From the NCBI GenBank assembly GCA_050742415.1, contig JBOGIF010000228.1, positions 1 through 19,653 of the forward strand: a stretch of DNA of 19,653 bases, given 5' to 3'. Below are positions 15,216 through 19,653 of this stretch, in pieces (the stretch's first letter is position 1; each line of letters begins with the position of its first letter). The notes beneath the pieces are model-generated. The model was not told the origin of the DNA and ran no database searches. It saw only the letters and a program-made list of their open reading frames with translations. The position numbers were made by a program, and so were the translations under genes. The stretch is from JBOGIF01 sp050742415. Lineage in GTDB: Bacteria > Actinomycetota > Acidimicrobiia > Acidimicrobiales > AC-14.

Positions 15216-15250
15216 CTAGTTAGGTTACCGAACTGTTCCTCGGACTAACT
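15215..15250 (-). promoter_or_regulatory. Leaderless promoter and candidate MarR operator
   Basis: On the minus strand the hexamer TAACCT (15227 to 15222) lies at -12 to -7 if transcription begins at the A of the MarR ATG (15215), exactly where a -10 element of a leaderless gene should be. Around it is an imperfect inverted repeat: forward AGTTAG (15218-15223) and CCGA (15228-15231) facing TCGG (15240-15243) and CTAACT (15245-15250). One outer arm covers the -10 and the other the -35 region, a normal arrangement for autorepression. No good -35 consensus is present. The sequence features are direct; the binding by this MarR protein is inferred. Confidence 0.5.
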
Positions 15251-15288
15251 GCGTGTAGGTCGCGGTTAGGTCACGCCGGTTGGGTTGA

Positions 15289-15384
15289 TCAGCCGGCGAG
15301 GCGGGTCAGGGCTTCGCGTGGGGTGAGGATCTCCATCGTGAGACCAGTGGCCTCGCGAAGATCGAGATCGCCTGAGACGAACGC
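15289..15384 (-). pseudogene. C-terminal fragment of a PIN-domain (VapC/COG1569-like) toxin
   Basis: The last 31 codons read AFVSGDLDLREATGLTMEIL followed by TPREALTRLAG. This matches the end of PIN-domain ribonucleases, where a strand followed by T/SGD-x-DL carries one of the acidic metal ligands and is followed by I-x-ILTPxEFL. Only this last strand-helix unit survives; the first catalytic Asp and the rest of the fold are missing, and no antitoxin gene is nearby. It is fused without a gap to the frameshifted plasmid-stabilisation-like gene, so an old deletion probably removed the end of one gene and the start of the other. The match is short and from memory, so confidence is moderate. Confidence 0.5.
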
Positions 15385-15569
15385 CGAGGAGATGTCCTCG
15401 GTGGAGGTGCGGCTCGACTCCCTGGCCTCCTCGGCACGCGCTCGTTCTTGTTGACGGTCCGGGCCGCGATCTCCTCGGCGGGGTCCTCGTTCTCGCCCCG
15501 TTCCTCGAGACCTTCCTTGATGTGTTCGTATTGGCGTTCGCGCTTGTCGTTCCACGCTCGCTGCGGCAT
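15289..15569 (-). pseudogene. Frameshifted plasmid-stabilisation-like small protein with foreign C-terminus
   Basis: The gene starts at ATG 15569 behind a strong AGAGGAGA ribosome binding site and reads MPQRAWNDKRERQYEHIKEG, then RGENEDPAEEIAARTVNK. This is the N-terminus of a small actinobacterial family often labelled plasmid stabilisation protein, whose members continue with an ERARAGE-like block and SRTSTEDISS. Here that continuation is found in a different frame: ERARAEEARESSRTSTEDIS begins one base out of register just after the VNK codons, at about 15446. Insertion of a single G would restore the family sequence, so a 1-nt loss has broken the gene. In addition, right after DISS the sequence no longer follows the family but becomes the tail of a PIN-domain protein. 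The unbroken upstream frame would give a different, unrelated end. A sequencing error could explain the frameshift but not the foreign tail. Confidence 0.65.
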
Positions 15570-15677
15570 CAGGCCATCTCCTCTCGTCGGGACGCCGGGC
15601 CGTCGATGGGCCGGGCCGATCCGGTGGAAGTACCCGCCGGGCCAGGCCGAAGAAAACCCGGGTTCCGGTGACACCGT

Positions 15678-16886
15678 TCATACGGGCCGCATGACTGCCG
15701 GGGTCTCGACTGCCCCGCTGTGGCCGAGCAGGCTCAGCGCCACCAGAGGGAAGATCACCACCGACAGCAGTCCGGCCGAGACAAGTGCGGCGGCGGTCTC
15801 GGGCCGGATCTCGTCCAGCGCCACCCCGATCTGCGTCGCCGTCACCAGGAACGGGAGCGACGTCGCCTGCAGCAACCCGGCAGCCATTGCCCCCCGGTGC
15901 CCGACCTCGGGCGCATACAGGGCCGCCGGCACACCCCGAACCACCAGCAGCGCTAGGAGGAACAGCGGGACCTTCAGGACCGCCGACGGGCTGCCCAGCA
16001 AGGCGTCGAGATCGAAGCGGAGGCCGCTGGTGACGAAGAACACCGGCACGACGAACCCGTAGCCGATGGCTTCCAGCTTCAGGCGGAAGTGCGGGTGGCT
16101 CATGGTGTCCTTGTCGACCAGTTTGAGGATGGCCCCAGCCAGGAAGGCCCCGAGGATCGTCTCCAGGCCCAGGTGCTCGGCCAGGGCCACGAACCCGATG
16201 AGGAGGACGATCGCCAGCCGCACCCGGATCTCAGCCGTCGTATCCTGCAAGCGCACGAGCACGGCCTCGAGCCGCATGGAGTGCTCGAACCGGGCCAGAG
16301 CCAGCCCTGTGACTACCGCGAGCACGGCGAACAGGCCGAGCAGCGTCAAGGTCGAGCCGACGCTGGCCGCCATCTCCGAGAACAGCAGCGAGAGCAGCAC
16401 GATGGCCCCGAAGTCGGCCACCGAGGAACCGGCGATGGTCAGTTGACCGAGCGGCCTCTCGACCTGCCCTGCGTCCTTGAGCACGGGCACCACGAGCCCG
16501 AGCGATGTCGCCGAGAGCGCGACCGCGATCAGCAGCGGCGATTTCACGTCGCCAGCGGCGTGGAACGCCAGACCGGCGACGACCCCCAGCGCAAGCGTCA
16601 GCCCGAAGCCGAGCCCGGCCTTGCGTAGCACCGGTCCCCGCAACCCGGCCACGTCGATCTCCAGCCCCGCCAGGAACAGGAGGAAGGCGAGGCCGATGAG
16701 GGCGAGGATCTCAATGGGCAGGTCGATCTCGACCCAGCCCAGGCCCGACGGCCCGATGACGATCCCGGCGACGATCTCCAGGACGACGGCGGGAACCCGG
16801 ATCCACCGCACCAGCCCCACCAGCAGAGGTGCGCACACGGCAACCACCGCCACCACCAGCAGCCCGCCGAACGAGACCTCGGGCAC
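15678..16886 (-). CDS. CPA2-family cation/proton antiporter
   Basis: A 402-residue membrane protein of the monovalent cation:proton antiporter-2 family. About 12 hydrophobic segments cover the chain; conserved stretches include VLEIVAGIVIGPSGLGWV, FLLFLAGLEID, ALSATSLGLVVPVLKDAG and GSSVADFGAIVLLSL, the last with the buried Asp158 expected in the unwound-helix ion site. It exchanges Na+ or K+ for H+ across the cytoplasmic membrane. There is no C-terminal RCK/TrkA nucleotide-binding domain, so it is not regulated in the Kef manner. The GTG at 16886 lies one base after the stop of the decayed thiamine-diphosphate gene, indicating that it was, or still is, read from the same transcript. An in-frame extension to 16943 overlaps that gene and is not needed. 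Confidence 0.92.
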   Translation of the reverse strand: MPEVSFGGLLVVAVVAVCAPLLVGLVRWIRVPAVVLEIVAGIVIGPSGLGWVEIDLPIEILALIGLAFLLFLAGLEIDVAGLRGPVLRKAGLGFGLTLALGVVAGLAFHAAGDVKSPLLIAVALSATSLGLVVPVLKDAGQVERPLGQLTIAGSSVADFGAIVLLSLLFSEMAASVGSTLTLLGLFAVLAVVTGLALARFEHSMRLEAVLVRLQDTTAEIRVRLAIVLLIGFVALAEHLGLETILGAFLAGAILKLVDKDTMSHPHFRLKLEAIGYGFVVPVFFVTSGLRFDLDALLGSPSAVLKVPLFLLALLVVRGVPAALYAPEVGHRGAMAAGLLQATSLPFLVTATQIGVALDEIRPETAAALVSAGLLSVVIFPLVALSLLGHSGAVETPAVMRPV

Positions 16887-16887
16887 G

Positions 16888-17253
16888 TCAGACCAGTAGC
16901 GGGTCGGCCACGACCTCGACGAGGGCCGGGCCCGGTTGGGCAAGGGCGTCGGTGAGGGCGTGGGCCAGCTGGTCGGCCGAGGACACCCGGTACCCGGCGG
17001 CGCCGCGCAGCTGGGCGAAGGCGGCGAAGTCGGGGTTGTGGAGGCTCGTCTGCCAAACGCTCCACTCCCCGGCGCGCTGCTCCTTGCTGATCTTGCCCAG
17101 CTCGCCGTTGTTGAGCAGGACGTGGGTGATCTTCATGCCGTACTTCACCGCCGTGGTCATCTCCATGGCGTACTGGCCGAACCCGCCGTCGCCCGACACG
17201 CCGACCACGGGCCGGCCTGCCGCGCCCACCGCTGGCCGCGAACGACGCCGCAC
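16888..17253 (-). pseudogene. Thiamine-diphosphate enzyme, C-terminal remnant (pyruvate oxidase/acetolactate synthase type)
   Basis: A 121-codon frame carrying only the end of the thiamine-diphosphate-binding domain of the PoxB/acetolactate synthase family. The cofactor motif is intact: GDGGFG at residues 21-26 and the double Asn at 48-49 (VLLNNGELGKI), which bind the diphosphate through Mg2+. The following part, with KEQRAGEWSVWQTSLHNPDFAAFAQ and a final GPALVEVV strand, is the normal family C-terminus. The pyrimidine-binding and central domains, about 400 residues, are missing, so it cannot be a complete enzyme. The family is clear; the substrate cannot be told. A possible GTG start at 17253 exists but has no clear ribosome binding site. 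Probably a pseudogene by internal deletion, although the surviving frame is undamaged and a small expressed protein cannot be excluded. Confidence 0.7.
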
Positions 17254-17354
17254 CTTCGTGGCGAATGCCCACGATGCCAGGCGTAGCCGTCCCCGGGCAG
17301 GTCGGGCGGGACCTGCGAGGGCTCGGGCGGGACCCGGTTCGGAATGTCGGCCAT
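17157..17354 (-). pseudogene. N-terminal stub of the decayed thiamine-diphosphate gene
   Basis: An ATG at 17354 with AGGAGG about 10 nt upstream opens a frame beginning MADIPNRVPPEPSQVPPDLP and then GDGYAWHRG. After about 28 codons it loses family sense. A different frame over the same DNA, at about 17225-17275, reads GIRHEGAASFAASGG, which resembles the RHE-x-AAxFAA block that carries the catalytic Glu in the N-terminal domain of thiamine-diphosphate enzymes. The third frame then becomes the C-terminal remnant from 17253 on. I therefore read the whole span 16888-17354 as one gene broken by deletions and frame changes. The Pro-rich beginning does not match the family and may be a separate small protein whose function I cannot name. 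Confidence 0.4.
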
Positions 17355-17386
17355 GGATGGATCGCCTCCTCGTGCCGAACCCGTCC

Positions 17387-17524
17387 TCAGCGGTGCTCAG
17401 GGTTCTCGAAGTCGAAACGGAAGCCGGCGTCCCACGCGGCGCGCTGGTTGCCGTGGGCCGGGATCCCGCCCTCGTCCTTGAGCATGCGAGCCAGGTGGAG
17501 CAGGTTCCAGGTCATGAAGGTCAT
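17387..17524 (-). CDS. Small 45-residue orphan protein
   Basis: From the ATG at 17524 the protein is MTFMTWNLLHLARMLKDEGG followed by IPAHGNQRAAWDAGFRFDFENPEHR. The start has a strong ribosome binding site, GGAGGG, about 7 nt upstream, better than most genes in this window. The composition is that of a real protein: an amphipathic N-terminal helix (about 5-17) and an aromatic, charged C-terminal half with WDAGFRFDF. I do not recognise the family. There is no signal peptide, membrane helix or Cys. It stands 65 nt after the reductase gene and 32 nt before the ATG at 17354, within the same minus-strand run. It could also be the surviving start of a longer lost gene. A longer in-frame reading to 17695 overlaps the reductase and is unlikely. 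Confidence 0.55.
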   Translation of the reverse strand: MTFMTWNLLHLARMLKDEGGIPAHGNQRAAWDAGFRFDFENPEHR

Positions 17525-17589
17525 CTGGTTCCCTCCTGAGGTCGGTCGCGGTCGTGGTCCGGCCGCCGCTGGGCACGTTGAGAAGTTGG

Positions 17590-18201
17590 TCAGTCCTGCG
17601 GGAGGGTTCGCTTGGCGTCCTCGTAGGACCCGGTGGGCGGGTTCGGGTCCGGCGCGTAGGCAAGGTAGACGACGCCCGTCTTGAACGGCTGGCACGAGAG
17701 CAGCTCGAGATGCCGAGCCGGCGCTTCCCCCTCGAAGAGCCGTAGCCCCGACCCGGCGGTTGCCGGATGCACGAACAGGTGCAGCTCGTCGAGCAGGGCG
17801 GCGTCGAGGAGCTGACGGACGAGCGACACCGACCCGCTGAGCGCGATCCGTCGGATCGTGTCGTCCTGCTTGAGGGCGGTCACACTGTCGACGAGCTCGC
17901 CTTGGAGCTGCTCGGAGTTGCGCCAGGTGAACGTCCTCGGTGACCGCGACGCGACGATCTTACGGATGTCGCCCAGCCGCTTGGCGAAGCCGGCGTCCTC
18001 GCCGCCGGCGGCCTCCCGTTCCGGCCAGGCTCCGGCGAAGCTGTCGTAGGTGACGCGTCCGAACAGCATCACATCGGCGTCATGAGTGCCGGCGACAGCG
18101 TCGGCCATCTCGTCGTTGAAGTACGGGAAGTGCCAGTTCCCGAGCATGGGGTCGACGACGCCGTCCAGGGCGGAGAACAGGCTGGCGGTGATCCTGGCCA
18201 T
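17590..18201 (-). CDS. Dihydrofolate reductase / RibD C-terminal family protein
   Basis: A 203-residue protein of the RibD C-terminal/DHFR-like family. Visible features are the start MARITASLFSALDGVVDP, the PYFNDEM block, DVMLFGRVTYDSFAGAWPE (equivalent to the LGRxTYE motif), KIVASRSPRTFTW, then the nucleotide-binding LSGSVSLVRQLLDAALLDELHLFVHPATAGSGLRLFEG. Members are NADPH-dependent reductases of unknown substrate, commonly annotated as dihydrofolate reductase family, and are not true folate enzymes. It is soluble and cytoplasmic. The start lies 6 nt after the stop of the VOC gene, so the two are co-transcribed. The last about 20 residues (PNPPTGSYEDAKRTLPQD) extend beyond the core fold. 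Confidence 0.9.
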   Translation of the reverse strand: MARITASLFSALDGVVDPMLGNWHFPYFNDEMADAVAGTHDADVMLFGRVTYDSFAGAWPEREAAGGEDAGFAKRLGDIRKIVASRSPRTFTWRNSEQLQGELVDSVTALKQDDTIRRIALSGSVSLVRQLLDAALLDELHLFVHPATAGSGLRLFEGEAPARHLELLSCQPFKTGVVYLAYAPDPNPPTGSYEDAKRTLPQD

Positions 18202-18207
18202 CGGCCG

Positions 18208-19068
18208 CTACGCCTCGAGGTCCTTGTTCTCGAGGACGAACTGGCTGGCGATAAAGGTTGCTCCCTGCGGGTCCCTGATCACCGCCATCCTGGTCCACGG
18301 GGCGTCGAGGGGCCCGGCGACCACCTCGCCGCCGAGCGACATCGCCTTGGCGGCCGTGGCATCGGCGTCGTCGACAGCGAAGGTGACGCTCCAGTGGGCC
18401 GGCGTCTCGGAGTCGCCGTCGGCGATCGGGTTCAGCGCGGCAACCACGTCGATGAAGCCCTCGGGCCCGCCCATCTGCGCCATCTGCTCGCGAAGACCGG
18501 GGCTGCGCGCCTCGAGGTGGTCGCCGTAGCCCGGCAGGGTCCACATCGACATGCCGGGCATGGCCAGCGTCTCCCAACCGAAGACCGCGCTGTAGAACGC
18601 CTTGGCCGCCTCGGGGTCACGGGTGGCGAGGCCGTTGAAGACCAGCGAGCCGTGCTCGTTGACGATCTGCGCGCCCTTGTGCGCCTTCGCCTCCCAGACG
18701 CAGAAAACGGCCCCTTCGGGATCGGCGAGGACCACCATCCGGCCAGCGTCCATGACGTCGAAGGGTTCCATCACCACCCCGCCGCCGGCCTGGCGGGCCT
18801 TGGCCGCCGTCTCGTCGGCGCTCTGGGCCCAGATGTAGGTGTTCCACATCGCCAGCGGCGGCGCGCCCTCGGGGATCGATCCCACCGCCGCCACGTCGCC
18901 ACCGCGAATGCGCCCGACGAAGTACTTGCCGTCCGAGCCTTCGGGCATCACGTTCTCGAACGCCCACCCGAACAGTTCGCTGTAGAAGGGGAGGGCGGCG
19001 GCCGGGTCGGGCTCGCTCGTGTCGACCCAGCAGGGGACGCCGGGTATGTATCCGTCTCGCTCGGGCAT
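18208..19068 (-). CDS. Two-domain VOC family protein (CFP32/TB27.3-like)
   Basis: A 286-residue protein formed of two vicinal-oxygen-chelate (glyoxalase/bleomycin-resistance) domains, about 8-126 and 140-278. Each has the FYSxLFGW block (PFYSELFGWAFEN at 27-39; AFYSAVFGWETL at 157-168) and the closing DPxGA strand (DPEGAVFCVW; DPQGATFIAS). The sequence runs closely parallel to the mycobacterial antigen CFP32/Rv0577, including IWNTYI-like, FDVMDAGRM and FAVDDADATAAKA. VOC folds bind metals and act as lyases, dioxygenases or drug-binding proteins; the reaction here is unknown. The ATG at 19068 has AGGAGAG 6 nt upstream, which decides the start against an open extension that reaches into the tRNA genes. 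It leads the downstream run of minus-strand genes, with a probable promoter in 19069-19255. Confidence 0.92.
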   Translation of the reverse strand: MPERDGYIPGVPCWVDTSEPDPAAALPFYSELFGWAFENVMPEGSDGKYFVGRIRGGDVAAVGSIPEGAPPLAMWNTYIWAQSADETAAKARQAGGGVVMEPFDVMDAGRMVVLADPEGAVFCVWEAKAHKGAQIVNEHGSLVFNGLATRDPEAAKAFYSAVFGWETLAMPGMSMWTLPGYGDHLEARSPGLREQMAQMGGPEGFIDVVAALNPIADGDSETPAHWSVTFAVDDADATAAKAMSLGGEVVAGPLDAPWTRMAVIRDPQGATFIASQFVLENKDLEA

Positions 19069-19255
19069 CTGCCTCTCCTTCCGAGGACCACAGGGGTCGT
19101 GCGCCATCCTGACGACGGTTGTCCACGAGCCTAGGTTCGCCGAGCAGGCCCGGTCCGCTGCGTCCTGATCGAGGCTGTCCCTCCCAGTTGAGTGACGGGT
19201 GTCGGTGAGGCCTCGGTCAGGGGCCGACGTAGGCCGCCAGGTGCTCACCGGTGGG

Positions 19256-19329
19256 TGGAGCGGGTGACCGGGATCGAACCGGCATGACCAGCTTGGAAGG
19301 CTGGGACTCTGCCATTGAGCTACACCCGC
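19256..19329 (-). tRNA. tRNA-Gly (anticodon TCC)
   Basis: Read on the minus strand, the acceptor arm GCGGGTG pairs with CACCCGC, the D-arm is AGCTCAATGGCAGAGT, the anticodon stem CCAGC/GCTGG encloses the loop CTTCCAA with anticodon TCC (reads GGA), and the T-arm CCGGTTCGATCCCGG follows. The discriminator is T and the 3' CCA is encoded in the DNA (19256-19258). It lies 23 nt downstream of the tRNA-Pro gene, presumably in one transcript. Confidence 0.95.
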
Positions 19330-19352
19330 GAGCGGCCGCCTGGGCGACCCCG

Positions 19353-19424
19353 TCGGGGAGGGGGGATTTGAACCCCCGACCGCCTGCCCCCAAAGCAGGT
19401 GCGCTACCACTGCGCCACTCCCCG
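19353..19424 (-). tRNA. tRNA-Pro (anticodon TGG)
   Basis: On the minus strand the acceptor arm CGGGGAG pairs with CTCCCCG, the D-arm is GCGCAGTGGTAGCGC, the anticodon stem CCTGC/GCAGG encloses the loop TTTGGGG with anticodon TGG (reads CCA), and the T-arm CGGGGGTTCAAATCCCCCC follows. The discriminator is A. Unlike the neighbouring tRNA-Gly, no CCA is encoded after it, so the end must be added by the nucleotidyltransferase. Confidence 0.95.
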
Positions 19425-19502
19425 GTCTGATGGAACCGGCCCAGCGTAGGCGACCACTCCTGGCCGTTTCCCTGACTCGGCGGGGCGGGTAGGGGAGCGA
19501 CC

Positions 19503-19653
19503 GTGAGCCTCGAGCGTGCGGCCGATCGCATCGGTGACGTGTCGGCGCTCGACCAGGTGGCCAAGCCGCTCGCGTCCAAGGTCAGCGACGTCGTCGGCCA
19601 CGGCCCCGCCAAGGACGCATTGTCGGGCACCTGGCTCGGCCACCCTGTCCATC
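19503..19653 (+). CDS. DUF2231 domain-containing membrane protein, N-terminal part (partial)
   Basis: The gene starts with GTG at 19503, 6-7 nt after a GGGGAG ribosome binding site, and runs off the end of the window after 50 codons. The visible sequence, including VSALDQVAKPLASKVSDVV and GPAKDALSGTWLGHPVH, matches the N-terminus of DUF2231 proteins, in which the GTWLGHPLHP block is the strongest family mark and is followed by the membrane helices not yet reached here. These are small membrane proteins of unknown function, some linked to haem or redox proteins. It is transcribed away from the tRNA pair, so 19425-19502 should hold two divergent promoters; I cannot assign them with confidence. 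Confidence 0.8.
   Translation, partial: MSLERAADRIGDVSALDQVAKPLASKVSDVVGHGPAKDALSGTWLGHPVH

Noticed and set aside
15570..15681. Upstream extension of the frameshifted small gene
   Set aside because: The codons before 15569 show no family similarity and the strong ribosome binding site lies directly before that ATG.
19069..19410. N-terminal extension of the VOC protein through the tRNA genes
   Set aside because: The extension is translated tRNA sequence; a strong ribosome binding site fixes the start at 19068.
19256..19424. tRNA pair as an integration (att) site for a mobile element
   Set aside because: No integrase gene and no direct repeat of a tRNA 3' end was seen in the window, although PIN and plasmid-stabilisation remnants lie 4 kb away.

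Overview
The window is a high-GC, densely coded stretch of bacterial chromosome. GTG and TTG starts are frequent, 4-nt stop/start overlaps are common, a MarR gene looks leaderless, and families such as DUF4395, a CFP32-like two-domain VOC protein and a fused double ABC exporter are typical of Actinomycetota. An Acidimicrobiia-like or deep-branching actinobacterium fits, but there is no marker gene here that proves the class. No stretch longer than about 300 bases lacks a gene. I see no insertion sequence, CRISPR array or prophage.

Left part (1-6774). A plus-strand operon of three overlapping genes opens the window: the C-terminal end of a circularly permuted ATP-grasp protein, an alpha-E protein and a transglutaminase-like protein. 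This is a recurrent module predicted to make and process a peptide-type product or modification. A minus-strand two-component system follows: a DUF4118 sensor kinase with a KdpE-like regulator. Next come a small four-helix membrane protein and a membrane-anchored BNR/Asp-box propeller protein on the plus strand, meeting a convergent DUF4395 membrane protein with two CxxC motifs. A short remnant of a dimeric alpha/beta-barrel-like protein lies between the kinase and the four-helix protein.

Middle part (6917-15250). A predicted secreted caspase-like protein with an EF-hand-type loop (plus strand) faces a large minus-strand operon: MarR regulator, a 1263-residue fused asymmetric ABC exporter, a MurJ-type lipid II flippase and a short single-helix FtsH-like protease. 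The first three genes are coupled by 4-nt stop/start overlaps. The MarR gene has a good leaderless -10 element overlapped by an inverted repeat, which suggests autoregulation of the whole set. A perfect 7-bp stem-loop contains the stop codons of both convergent genes. This envelope-transport-plus-proteolysis operon is the most interesting layout here.

Right part (15289-19653). A minus-strand run of tightly spaced genes reads from 19068 down to 15289: CFP32-like VOC protein, RibD/DHFR-like reductase, a 45-residue orphan protein with a strong ribosome binding site, a decayed thiamine-diphosphate enzyme, a CPA2 cation/proton antiporter, and a frameshifted small plasmid-stabilisation-like gene joined to the tail of a PIN-domain toxin. 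Two tRNA genes (Pro-TGG, Gly-TCC) follow, and the window ends in the start of a DUF2231 membrane protein. The right part combines intact stress or metabolism-type genes with at least two visibly decaying genes.
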